From Gloeopeniophorella convolvens (taxonomy: Eukaryota > Basidiomycota > Agaricomycetes > Russulales): a DNA stretch of 64,000 bases. This document shows, piece by piece, positions 1-10,070 of this stretch. Both the position numbers and the translations under genes were made by a program. The stretch lies in the NCBI GenBank assembly GCA_022496205.1, contig WTXD01000019.1, positions 124,001-188,000 of the forward strand, in the 5' to 3' direction. Numbering within the stretch: position 1 is the first letter of the stretch; every line of letters starts with the position of its first letter. Below the pieces are notes generated by a model. That model made no database searches and was not told the DNA's origin. It saw only the letters and a list, made by a program, of their open reading frames with translations.

Positions 1-1
1 G

Positions 2-423
2 TCTTCCTCGCCAGGGCCCGCGACGACCTCGCGCAGCGCGCATTCGGCATCTTCCCCGGTCGCCGAGGTCCAGGAGCACACGGCGGATGTGGAACAGGCG
101 CTTGACCTGCTCGAGCGGTTGCTGCACCCTGAGTCCACCAGGCGGATCACGCCGCGCGGGGCACTGTATCATCCCTTTCTGCACGAGGGCGGCGCAGGCG
201 ACGACGCATTCTTCCCGCACCGTTTGGGGAGGGCGTCTGCGGGGAGTGGCACCTCGTAGACGACGTAACGGATGAAATGCGCGTGCGCGTCCGGACGGAG
301 GACGGCGGTACGACGGTCGTGCCCGTGATGGCGGGCGAAGGCGTAGCGATCGGGAACGATCCGTGCGAGTTCCACCATTATGACGACCTTTTCCGACCTT
401 CTGTGGATGAGAAGGGAATGTAG
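2..423 (+). CDS. CDC7: Cdc7-like (DDK) protein kinase, 3' end only
   Basis: This is the C-terminal part of the Dbf4-dependent kinase Cdc7, which phosphorylates the MCM helicase to fire replication origins; the gene enters from the left edge. From position 2 the frame reads the last kinase subdomain (ALDLLERLLHPESTRRITP, then ALYHPFL). From about 223 a different frame reads the family's conserved tail, PFGEGVCGEWHLVDD and later AIGNDPCEFHHYDD, ending at TAG 421-423. The two frames join at FFPH/PFGEG if one C is added at about 220 (CACCG where CACCCG is expected). No splice signals fit, so this is a one-base deletion or a sequence error. Identity is judged from family motifs I recognise; only about 140 residues are present. 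Confidence 0.8.
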
Positions 424-756
424 GTAGTTGTAGTTGTTCATATAAGTTATGCTTGTAGCCTTGCAGAGCGCTAGCTTGTCGCAGAGGGTTTGAATCCGCG
501 TCTGATGTATGTTGTTCTCGGAAGACGAGAGGAAAACGCCCAATATAAGCAGTCTCTAACCCGTAAATAGCACTGGCCATGCGCAAAGCCGGCACCTACA
601 CCCGGCGGTTTGATGCATGGGCAATAGCACGCCGTTGTTCTTACGTGCAACGTACGTTCCCGGGATGTGGTGCTGCGGGGAACAGCGCCACGGTGCCATT
701 GTTGCCTTGGCAGAACATATACGGAATAAGTTGGCACGTGGCAGGGGTGTAGAAGG
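424..756. other. intergenic, no gene seen
   Basis: This stretch holds the 3' flank of the Cdc7-like gene. I see no coding signal or repeat before the tRNA terminator. Confidence 0.6.
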
Positions 757-763
757 AAAAAAA
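757..763 (-). terminator. RNA polymerase III terminator of tRNA-Arg
   Basis: A run of seven A on the plus strand reads as T7 on the tRNA's strand and begins about five bases past the mature 3' end, as expected for Pol III termination. Confidence 0.75.
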
Positions 764-767
764 GAAA

Positions 768-849
768 TGACCACCGCAGGACTCGAACCTGCAGCCTTTT
801 GGTAACGTGGCGATCGAAGCCAAACGCGCTACCATTGCGCCAGGTAGCC
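768..849 (-). tRNA. tRNA-Arg (anticodon TCG) with a 10-nt intron
   Basis: Read on the minus strand, the acceptor stem GGCTACC pairs with GGTGGTC (two G-U pairs) and the discriminator is A. The D-arm is GCGC-AATGGTA-GCGC, the anticodon stem TTTGG/CCAAA, and the T-arm GCAGG-TTCGAGT-CCTGC. The anticodon loop is enlarged to 17 nt. Placing the intron at the canonical site after base 37 removes 813..804 (10 nt) and leaves a 7-base loop with anticodon TCG at 817..815, which decodes CGA. Mature length is 72 nt. Confidence 0.87.
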
Positions 850-1024
850 ATAAGAAAGGAGCAAGGGCTGGTCGTCTCCGACTCGGACGGTGGCACGGCC
901 ACACTTGGGGCCAGAGATCGCTCTACTCGCAGTATTGCAGCCCGTCCTACTGACCTTCTACTATCTCTCTACTAGTTCAAGTCGTGGTCGCCAGAGAAAT
1001 CGTCCGGCGGAACTGTCTTTGTCA

Positions 1025-3306
1025 ATGCCGACGACGTCCGCGGCGCTCTCCTCTGCCCTGTCGTACCTGTCGTCCAGCCCAGCGCTTCAGCAGCTCGCGC
1101 CGCTTGCCGTCGTCTTTCTCATCCCGCTCCTTGTCTTCGCCGGCAGAAACTATCTCCGCGCGTTCGCCTCCTCCTCGTTCCGCATGCTCGCCGTCATCAA
1201 CTCGGCGCTGCCCTGGAACTGGTCGTCACCCCACGAGCACACGCACAAGCACAGGAAGAAGCACGCCGTCCGCACGCGCGCAGGCCAGCTGGCAGCGGCC
1301 GAGCGCGACGCCGATGGCCTCAGCGGTGCGCATCCTCACATGCCTCGTATGAGCGCGCCCGCCCATGTCGTGGCAATCACTCTGGTCTAGATGCCGAGAA
1401 GAAGAACTTGTTCTACCCCGGACTCGTTAATATTTCCGGGACGTACTGTTTCATGAACTCGACCATGCAGGTACGCACGCCATGCGGCAGCTCTGCGCCC
1501 GTCTCACTAAGCCATTGCGCCCCGTGCGCCACAGGCCCTTGCATCCCTCCAATCCTTCCTGCCATACATAGACGCTATCCACGCCAAGGCCGAGGCGGTC
1601 GATGTGCCGACGCCCGTCGTCGACGCCCTGCGTGACCTCTTACATGGTGCGCCGCCCCGCCTCTGCGCCGAATCCGATGTCCACAACCGTAAACTCCGCC
1701 AGATCTGAATGCCCCCACGCCTTACTCGCGGTCAATCCGCCCCGTCAACATGATCGCCGCGCTCTCGCAGCCCGAGCCGGGCAAGCGCATCCCGCTCTTC
1801 TCCTCGCGCGAGCACCAGGACGCGCAGGAGCTCTTCCAGCTCGTCTCGGAGTACGTCAAGAAGGAGGCGACTGCCGTCGATCGCGAAGGCACGCGCGACC
1901 TCGGCTTTGGCGCGCTCGCGTCGTCATCGTCGTCCTCCGTGGCGAGTGTTGACGTGGCAAAGGGCGTCTTTGAGGGTCTCACTGCGCACCGCCGGAGTTG
2001 CTGCGAGTGCGGCTATACTGAGGCGGTCATGCACTTCCCCTTCGACAACTGGCAGCTCGCCGTGCCCAGGCTCTCCGTCAGCGTTCCTTCCACTTCTCGC
2101 TCTTCAACCGGGTGCTGACTGCTGCACAGGCGGGCTGCCGGCTCGAGGAATGCCTCGCCGAGTACACGCGCCTCGAGGTGCTTACGGATTGTATCTGCCG
2201 GCACTGCTCGATGCGCGCGACGCTGCGGCGGCTCGAGCAGGACGCCGAGCGCCTCGCTGCGGACGCGGATGCGGCACAGGCTGTGTCGGCGTCGAAGAAG
2301 AAGCGCGTGCGCGAGGCGCGCCGCCTCGCGGCACGTGTCAAGGCTGCCCTCGACGAGGGCCGCGTCGAAGAGGACATCAAGGGCGTCAAGCTCGAGCGCG
2401 TGTTCGCCCGCGCGTCGACGAAGCAAGCTATGGTTGCCCGGGTGCGTGCCCTTCCCACCACATCCTGGTCCTCTCAAGCCTGACCAACGCCCGATGGGTA
2501 TCTAGCCCCCGCCCGTGCTCGCGCTGCACCTGAACCGCTCGCACTTCAGCGCCTACGCCACGAAGAACAACGCGCGCGTACAGTTCCCCGCAACGCTCGA
2601 CCTGACGCCCTACACGACCTCCGGCACGCTCAATACGACACCCAGCGCGCCGCTCTCCGCCGCGGCGCGCCCCGCGGCCGCCGTCCCGCGCGTGCTGTAC
2701 CGCCTCACGGCGGCGGTGTGCCACTACGGGCAGCACTCGTTCGGGCACTACGTGTGCTTCCGGCGCGCGCCGGACGGGCGCGGGTGGCTGCGCGCGAGCG
2801 ACGACGCGGTGCGCGCCGTTCCGCTCGAGGCGGTGCTGGCGGAGGGCGCGGGCGCATTCATGCTGTATTATGAGCGCATCGCGGACGAGCCGGCTGCAGG
2901 AGATGAGAAGGTGCCGCTGGGGGTGAAGGCGAAGGTGGAAGAGGAGGTGAAGGTGAAGCGGGAGGAGGACGCGCTGGCGCCTATGCTACGTGCGCGCATC
3001 GTGCGGAGCGTCGCGCTCACCCCGGGCGAGGGCGCCGGTCTGGGCCTGGCGGCGCTGCTGAAGCGCGAGCCAGAGGAAGGGGAGGGGATCAAGCGCGAGC
3101 TGCAGGAGGCAGAGGTGAAGCGGGAGCCGGCGAACGACAGCGCCGCGCCGGCGCTGCCGGCGCCTGCTGCACCTGCGAAGCCGGAGCCTGAGATAGAGCC
3201 CGCACGCGCGCCGCCGTCGTCGGCGCCGTCGGTGCATGCGCCAGTGCCCGTCGTCGACGAGCCGCCAATAGCGCCGCCGCGGACGGTTGTCGGCCTGCGC
3301 GCATAG
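1025..3306 (+). CDS. membrane-anchored ubiquitin carboxyl-terminal hydrolase (USP, Ubp1/USP30-like)
   Basis: A C19-family deubiquitinase of about 659 residues. Exons: 1025-1325, 1391-1470, 1535-1646, 1703-2076, 2130-2441, 2506-3306; every junction keeps phase. A hydrophobic stretch at residues about 20-45 (LAPLAVVFLIPLLVF) is followed by basic residues, so the protein is probably anchored in a membrane as in yeast Ubp1 or animal USP30. The Cys box reads GLVNISGTYCFMNS, with one residue more than the usual GNTCFMNS spacing; the nucleophile Cys is intact. A CxxC pair (CCECGY) and the His box HYGQHSFGHYVCF are present. After the catalytic domain comes a low-complexity tail rich in Lys, Glu, Ala and Pro (from about residue 525). 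The ATG at 1025 is chosen because it precedes the membrane segment. Family assignment is firm; the target membrane is inferred. Confidence 0.9.
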
Positions 3307-3860
3307 CGCCCCCGGGGCCCGGTTTCTTGCCATCTTCGCCCGTCGTCGTCCCTATCTCCATCGCCTTGCCATTGCATTACGTCTTCGCACATACTGATCG
3401 TCGGTGGGAGCTTGTTTTTTGTTTTTGTTTTTGTTTACACGTCGTCCTGCCATCTTCGCACATAGCTATGAGTGACCTCCAGGAAATATATACACAGTAC
3501 TCAATGCACGATGCATGATGCTCCGGAGACCAGCTAAGCAGTGAACGGTGTTTGACGCAAGTCAAGTTGGACTTTCAAGCATGGCTAGCTCCAAACGATC
3601 AATCGCGCAGTAACTGGCGGCACGGCGTGAGGGTCACAAGGAGTCGCCCGAAAGCGCATATATTATGATAGAACAATTACCAGGCCCACAGATTCGTTGA
3701 ATTGTGGAGCCGGCGTAAATTAAGTACTGCCTGAATATACTGTACACAAGCTACTCTATCCGAGCGAACGTGTTGTAGAAATATTGTCCGTAAGTCACAT
3801 TAGCATCAGCAATTCCATTAGGTCCACCGTCCATGGGTACGTAGAGTCCATGCCTTGCGC
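3307..3860. other. intergenic between convergent genes
   Basis: Shared 3' flank of the ubiquitin hydrolase and the FAD oxidase. It contains a T-rich stretch (about 3415-3435). No gene seen. Confidence 0.6.
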
Positions 3861-5835
3861 TCACAGCTTGAAGCCGCCCGCGAGCCCCATGACGTTCTTC
3901 GGATCCACGGCATTCTGGATTGCGCGTAGACGCGGCAGGTTCTGCGCGTACATGTTCTGCACCGTGACGTCGAAGATCGCATAGTTCGGGTACACCGGGG
4001 CGTTCTTGACGTCCTGTCCGTCCTTGATCGCCGCTGCCTGCACCGCGCTCGAGTACTTGAGCACCGCGCGTGTGATTGTGTCGTCGAGCGATGCGTTCCT
4101 GTACCCCATCGTCACCGCCGTCGGGAAGAACGCGTGCGACCGATTCGGCGGCCATGCTGAGTCGGAGCCGTGCGTTGGCAGACCCTGCCCAAATGTCTCG
4201 AGTGCGGTCGCGAAGAGGAAGTTGCTGTCAAGCTTGCTGAGCTCGTCACCGAGCGCCTGCGAATTATTACGTGTCAGCTTGCTGTCGTCGCTGCAACAGG
4301 GCGAGACGGGCTTACCTGGGTCTGGTTGAAGATGGTGTCGATGACGTTAGCAGAGTACTCAAGTACAGGCACGCCATTATAGTATCCGCTGCAGGCAGTG
4401 TGTTAACTCTGCTCTATGCCATGTGCTGGGGAACGAGCGACGCACCGGAGCCCAGACGGGACGTTGATAAAGCCGATACTGTTGACCATGTCCGAAAACG
4501 AGCGCGTGCCCACGTCGGTCTGGTTGGTCGGGATAGCGAGGAAGTCATCGAAGATGCCGTTCGCGGGCGTTGGTGCGTGGTAGTACAATACGGCCGAGGT
4601 GATGATCTGAGAGGGGCGTCAATCTGTGCGTGGGCCCCATAATGTATGGGAGTGCGTACTCCTTGCGGGGTGTACACGAACGAGATAACGCTCGAGGCCT
4701 TTGTGTCAGTCTTCTGCTTCAACTGGAACTTGACCAGTGCGTCCTTCAGTGCTGGCAATGCATCTGCGGTGTAGTTACGCGTGCCACCCTACCCGAAACT
4801 CAGGTTCAGTGACTGAAAGGCGCACGGTACGCCATCTGCTTACCCAAACCTGGCCTTGAGGGATCGACTTGAAGGAGAACTTGGTGACAATGCCCTGTAG
4901 ATCAATGAGCCCACCGCTGACCTGGCCTTATCCTCTGATAGCTTACGTAGTTGTTGCCGCCGCCCTGTAGATGCCCATAATCAGTTAGAGATCCCTAAAA
5001 TTGATCCATTATGCACATACCCTGAGTGCAAACCAAAGATCCTTGTTCTTTGAGGTAACGTTGGTAATCGTCCCGTTAGGAAGCACGAGCTCGTAGCCTG
5101 CCATATTATCGATTGTGTAACCGTACTCGCTGCTCATAAAGGCATAGCCTGTTCCGTGTTCACAATTAGATCGAGGGAAGGGTGACCCGAATGCGAACAC
5201 CACTTACCACCGCCAAGGGTAACGCCAGCAACACCGACAGTGGGAACACGCCCTCCGACCACGTTCAGCCCAGAAGGCGCGAGGATGTTGTACGCTTGGT
5301 CCCAAGTAAGACCGGGCCCAAGGTCGATCGTATTCGACGCCTTGTTGATTGTCACTTGGTTCAACCGCGTCATCGCGATCTGAACGCCGAGCGTCGAGGA
5401 AAAGCCGGGGTTAGACGCATGCCCTCCGCCCTTCACGCCAAAAGGCGTGCGCGTCGATCCGAGGATGCGGATCTATGGTGGTGGGTGAGCCCAGAACGAT
5501 ACCTCGATTGATTCGCCTTACGATTGTGCTGACGTCCTGGGCTGTGCCGGGTTCGACAGAGCATGCAGACGGAGCAGAGCTCGAGACAAACGAATGGTCG
5601 TTATCGGCGATGTACTGCGTTGAGTCTTCGTCGTATTCGTCGGTTTTACAAGAAGCAAAGAAAAAGGTAAGGGCGCACTGGAATAGAAAACTGCGGAGGC
5701 ACTGGAGATGGACTTCGCAATACGCTGGCACGTCGACAGATACGGTGACGAGCTGCGCTTGTCTGGAGCCACCGCATAGCCCTGTACGAGCGACACAAGT
5801 GAGAAAGCGGTGACGACGAAGGTCGGTGAGAGCAT
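3861..5835 (-). CDS. secreted FAD-linked oxidoreductase (PCMH/berberine-bridge-like)
   Basis: Ten exons: 5835-5679, 5625-5522, 5472-5208, 5148-5021, 4964-4947, 4894-4844, 4788-4660, 4606-4446, 4388-4316, 4256-3861. They give about 493 residues with all phases consistent. Exon 5 is only 18 nt (GGGNNY). The start MLSPTFVVTAFSLVSLVQGYA is a clear signal peptide. The FAD-binding PCMH domain shows VKGGGHASNPGF, whose His is the usual covalent FAD attachment site, then VGVAGVTLGGG. The C-terminal BBE segment ends with YPNY...NLPRLRAIQ...DPKNVM. Such enzymes oxidise sugars or secondary metabolites outside the cell; the substrate cannot be told from sequence. Several NxS/T sites (for example VFYSNSTQY, NGTITNVTS) fit secretion. 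It stands alone, with no cluster of biosynthetic genes around it. Confidence 0.93.
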
Positions 5836-5892
5836 GTCGAGTTCGTAGGGAAGACTGTTCGTCTGTCTGCAGTCCCGAGCCGAGAGCCCTCC

Positions 5893-5899
5893 CTTTTAT
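5893..5899 (-). promoter_or_regulatory. TATA-like box of the FAD oxidase
   Basis: ATAAAAG on the minus strand lies about 60 bp upstream of the ATG at 5835, in an otherwise GC-rich region. Confidence 0.5.
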
Positions 5900-6707
5900 T
5901 CTACACTCCCCACTGTGGCTGTGAATGCAAGAGGCGCCAGGTCGAGTTGAGTGGCGCGCGGATCAATGGAGACTAGCAGATGCAATGTCGGCTACGGTCT
6001 GGTTGTGTATCATGGGACGCGGGCGGTCACTCCGGCCTGTTCAATCGAACTACTCATCAGCCGCACTTACGGAAGGGTGGGTGAGATGCAGGGGTATATT
6101 GCCCGGTTCCGACGTATGCGGAAGCTAAGCCCTTCGTCGTCTTCATAATACACACGTAGTCGAGTTTCAAAATTATTTGGTGGCTCAGTGCAGCTGAGCG
6201 CTCTGTCCATGGTGCTGAGGAACGGCGCGAGATCATATCCAAGCAGAAGCCAGTGTCCCGACGAAGAATGCCGATAATGAGTGGTGGAGTTAGAGTCTCG
6301 GAGCGCATTTCCGGTACATCAATATTCTGCTACAACTTGACGGTTCCGAACCAATGAGCCCCAGCACGAGATCTGCAAGCGTTGCACGATCAAATGGCGG
6401 CAGATGTGTAAAATGACTAACCAACGCAGACCTCTCGCTCTGGGACGGAGAGATCCTCATACCGATGGAAACTGCATCATTTTCCCCTGGACTAAACCCG
6501 TAAAGACAGAGTTGACACTTTCAAATGGCACAGCCGTTGAGGGCAACAGGACGCAATGGAGTTGTTGAAGAGACGTACCTGTGGTGTCTGCCGGAAGGCG
6601 CTCTCTCGGAACCTCCCGGAGTGGGCCGTGGCTGACTCAGCAACCGGACTCGGTCAACAGCCAATTTGGGGTATCGCCGGCGGCCGCTCGACGCGAGGGA
6701 CAGACCG
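5900..6707. other. intergenic, no gene seen
   Basis: Upstream flank of the FAD oxidase. Reading frames here are short and lack recognisable motifs or splice-joined coding. Base composition is more even than in the genes, as in the rest of this island. Confidence 0.55.
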
Positions 6708-6709
6708 TA

Positions 6710-7382
6710 CTGTGGTGTAACGTCAAGTTGAATTGAATTTTATTTGCTGAACACCTGCTTCATTCGGTGGGTCTGCTACCCAAAACTTGCAGGGTATGCT
6801 TCTGTATGTAACGTTTATGTGTTTACCAAGTTGCGGATTTTTTCATTGCGATCTGAGGGTGCTAGAATGAGGCCGAAATCGATGTCGAACTCCCTGCAAG
6901 AGCGGTGAGCGCGTCACAATCCGTCACGCTTGCCGGCCTGCCGGACAACAGGCGAAACAGGGCGAAACTATCACCGCCTGGTGAGATTTGAGTCGGAGTC
7001 CCAACATCCCTGTCACGCCCGTGCTCCCTCTCGCAAAACACCGCTAGGATTCGATATTGCACTCATCAGATCGCTGCGGAAACTAGATAGAGATGTTGAT
7101 TTTATGTATAGGACACGACAGCTCGGGTTATGGGGCGTATGGATCACTTATTACATGGTTCCTAGGCGATTACTGGCCAAAACTGCGGGATCCCCCTAAA
7201 GGCTGATTTCTTCCGCCATAGGTATTCGTTGGAATCGCACCAATCTCTCAGAAACTGTAACTCAGGTGCACAGAATGATGTATGTAAATTCTCAGAGCGC
7301 TATGTCAAGTGGTCACCGGCGCGTGAGGACATCTTTAGAAATTTCGTTTGGTGTTACAATTCAATTTGACGTTACACCACAG
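6710..7382. mobile_element. 673-bp MITE with 26-bp terminal inverted repeats and TA duplication
   Basis: The left end 6710-6735 (CTGTGGTGTAACGTCAAGTT followed by GAATTG) and the right end 7357-7382 are inverted copies of each other with one mismatch in 26 bases. TA sits immediately outside both ends (6708-6709 and 7383-7384), the target duplication of Tc1/mariner-like and pogo-like DNA transposons. No transposase reading frame lies inside, so this is a non-autonomous element moved in trans. Confidence 0.88.
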
Positions 7383-7384
7383 TA

Positions 7385-8550
7385 ATGATCATCACAATTC
7401 GCTTGTGCACAGTTGTGCACCTAGCCGGCGGCGGTGTAACGGATCTGGCTTCTCTCATCCATCTTCAGAAAGAAGAACCCAGCCTGTGACCGCCAAGGCC
7501 CGGTGTCTGCTGCGACAGAGTGGTCTTGCAGTTGACCGCACGAACTTCGGCGCATTGAAGCAGGGCGTTCAAGATCATCGCGTGCTAGCCATGCGCCGAC
7601 GGCGTGCTGTGTCCTATGCGCCTGTCCTGTCTTAGCATCGTGCTTCTTAGTAGATCAGTGTGCGTTTTTTCCGGGACACATCTTGCGGCTATGCATATGC
7701 ACAAGATGCCGCGCTCCGAGATAAGCTCAAAGGGGGTCTACCTCCTAGCATAACATGCAGATTGTGGGCCACACCGGTCTGCGCGACGTAGGAATTCCTG
7801 GGCACCAGCCATGAATCGTTTCAGGGTCCATCCAAGCCACCAAGGCGGATTTGCGGCGGTGGATGTAACCTTGCTTGGCCATAGCCTGCCATGGCGGTCG
7901 CTCTCTGATCAAAAACTTATCTAAGCAGGTTCCCACCTTACTGTCCGTAGTGGGTACATAAGCACTTACTAAGTTACGACCCCGAGGAGCACGAGGCTCA
8001 CAAGGTAGTTTTCTGTGCAACATTTCGATCGGCGTCGCGAATGGGATAGCACGGCCCGAGGAGTCCTTGGCTAGAGCAGTACTGCCATGGCACTCACGTG
8101 CCTTGAATCGTGACTTAGCGGTCTGGGGCGTGAGTCTTCTGGGCATCTGGCATGTCGACACTTCGTTTCGAATTTGCTGCGTAGATCCGCAATGCGCCAG
8201 ATAGGCCCGGTACTGTACCTGACAAGACGTAGCAGGTATCGGCATCACGATGTGGTATTGAAGGGGAGAGTATCAGCCCCTTGGCTAACATAACGTTTCA
8301 TCATAAGGCTTCGCGTCAAATGTGCCTGTATACATGTATGACGAGCGCTGGTCACTTCTGAGCACGAGTAAAATCCAGATCTTTCATGAATTTAACCCAC
8401 CTGCTGCATAAGCAGGCAGCAGTAATAATGATACATAGTCCTCGTCCCGCGGCGGTCAAAAGTACTGGCGCAAAGCAGAATCCAAATCCAACAGACGATG
8501 GTATGCAATGTTCTCCCCACTATGGCAGAGGGAAAACGATCTCCGAACGG
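7385..8550. other. intergenic, no gene supported
   Basis: A minus-strand frame of 167 codons (7745-8248) is open but has no recognisable domain, no convincing start context and unusual composition. I do not call it a gene. The left part borders the MITE. Confidence 0.5.
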
Positions 8551-8912
8551 TCACCAGTAGACATGGCGCTCGATAGTGCGGGGCTTGGGCCGTGTGTAGA
8601 CGGTGCGCTTGATGCGGGTCACGGTCGGGTACCATGCGTGGTACACATCGCCGGGCTCGAACTGCACCTCGACAATCTGCCTGCCCTGTAAATCGAATAC
8701 CAGAAGGTCAGCAACGCCTTCGTGGTCAAACACGATGATAGCGGCACGTACAGCATAGTCGATATGCGAGCCAACAACGAGGCCCTCGCGACGGCCGTAG
8801 TTGCCGTGGTTCACGGTGACGATGTCGCCGGGCTAGCAATCAACAAGCATGTTTGCGACTGTTTGCGCGCGGATCAACGGGCCGCACGCACCACGATGTC
8901 TTCGCTGGACAT
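8551..8912 (-). CDS. small conserved-looking protein of 100 residues, function unknown
   Basis: Two exons, 8912-8892 and 8832-8551, are joined by a 59-bp intron with donor GTGCGT and acceptor GCTAG. The product starts MSSEDIVPGDIVTVNHGNYG, continues with an aliphatic, beta-rich stretch (AAIIVFDHEGVADLLVFD), and ends basic (RTVYTRPKPRTIERHVYW). PGDIV near the start and PGDVYHAWYP later look like strands of a small barrel of the SH3/KOW type, but that is only a structural guess. A strong TATA box about 107 bp upstream supports real transcription. I do not recognise the family. Confidence 0.62.
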
Positions 8913-9018
8913 GATAGTAATGTACTAGCGCGGTTGTCTTGGGGGTCTTGAAGGGCGCGCGAGGCGGAGGGCGGAGTGGGCAAGGGAGAGGTGAGAGAGC
9001 GAAGCGGGCGCGGAGCGG

Positions 9019-9026
9019 TTTTTATA
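9019..9026 (-). promoter_or_regulatory. TATA box of the 100-residue protein gene
   Basis: TATAAAAA on the minus strand, in a very GC-rich surround, about 107 bp upstream of the ATG at 8912. Confidence 0.6.
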
Positions 9027-10070
9027 TGGCAAAGCCCGGGATGATGATGGCATGCGCAGGCCATTGTTCTCGCGGGCACGCGGCCTGCATGAGGCCGCCT
9101 CGGCCCAGCGCTTAAACAAACAATGCGCCCACCTATTTCTCTCGGTGCACAAATACGCCTTGTTTGGCCACCAGCGGCCGCTGGCACATCTTCCGACGCT
9201 CATTTCGGCGCAGGTTGTCCTGCGGGTTGGTTATTTTGCGCATTCTTTCGGTCGGCGGGTTTACGTCTTTGGTGGGGCCACGGGAGCGGGTCGAGCGTGG
9301 GGCCTCGTGTCCGCTCACCGACATCAACCACGTGTATTCGGGGCCAGCGGACGTCTGGCAGGTTCTCGCCATGCTGCCTCGTCGTGGCTAGGCAGTGCGT
9401 CCGAGTGGGGCGGGATGTCAGCCTGGAGTCGGTGCACTGCACTGGGTGCAGTTCGGAGGGTGTTTCCTTCACAATTCTCATCACGGGAGTAGCACGGAAT
9501 CAATTCTTCACGCCCGTGAGCCCGAGTACCTTGTCTAGGGTGGACAGCGGGCGACACTGATCCGCGTCGACAACTTGAATGCAGCGGACAAGCTGGCAGT
9601 AACAAAGAGTACATAAGCTTCCCACGCTGTCAAACATGACATCTGACAGGACCTGTCAACCTTTGTCAACGAGTGACTGTCACATCCTCAAAGATAATCT
9701 AAGCGCCCCTCCCCCGACGCATACTACATCAAGCAACATCGCGCCCTCGCGCCCTCCCTTCCTCTTTTGTCTTCCCGGGGCCCGACTCCACTAGCACATG
9801 GAGAAGCCATGAAACAGGTACACCTCCCCTCCTTCGTTTTCTGACAGCTGTCTTTCGATTTAGCTCAAGCTAGAAGACTTCCTGTCCCTGTCGTGAACGC
9901 CAAGTCAGTAGCATCCCGACATCCGTCCTGACGGCCGGAAAACACGGACCAAGACGAATATGTCTTGATGCATCGCAGGAGGCAGAATGAGACGCCTCCT
10001 CTGTGGTGAGTTATCTTATAAGCTGAAAGCTTTTGACGATGCTGATCATCATCCTCACTCATTCCAGCCC
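9027..10070. other. intergenic between divergent genes, with a TGTCA-rich segment
   Basis: Between the 100-residue protein (minus) and the GRF-like gene (plus). The GC-rich left half has open frames on both strands without coding character. The right half holds a cluster of TGTCA/TGACA motifs. It also holds a possible short upstream reading frame that would be spliced into the GRF gene's leader (ATG AAA CAG before a donor at about 9820). Confidence 0.5.
9628..9682. promoter_or_regulatory. cluster of six TGTCA/TGACA motifs
   Basis: Six copies of TGTCA or its complement TGACA occur within about 55 bp, upstream of the GRF-like gene. TGTCA is the core bound by TALE-class homeodomains; a role here is inference. 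Confidence 0.35.

Noticed and set aside
7745..8248. A 167-codon open frame on the minus strand
   Set aside because: No recognisable domain, no splice partner, no promoter signal; composition fits chance in an island without strong codon bias.
9052..9614. Overlapping open frames on both strands between the small protein gene and the GRF gene
   Set aside because: They arise from high GC content; none shows motifs or splicing.
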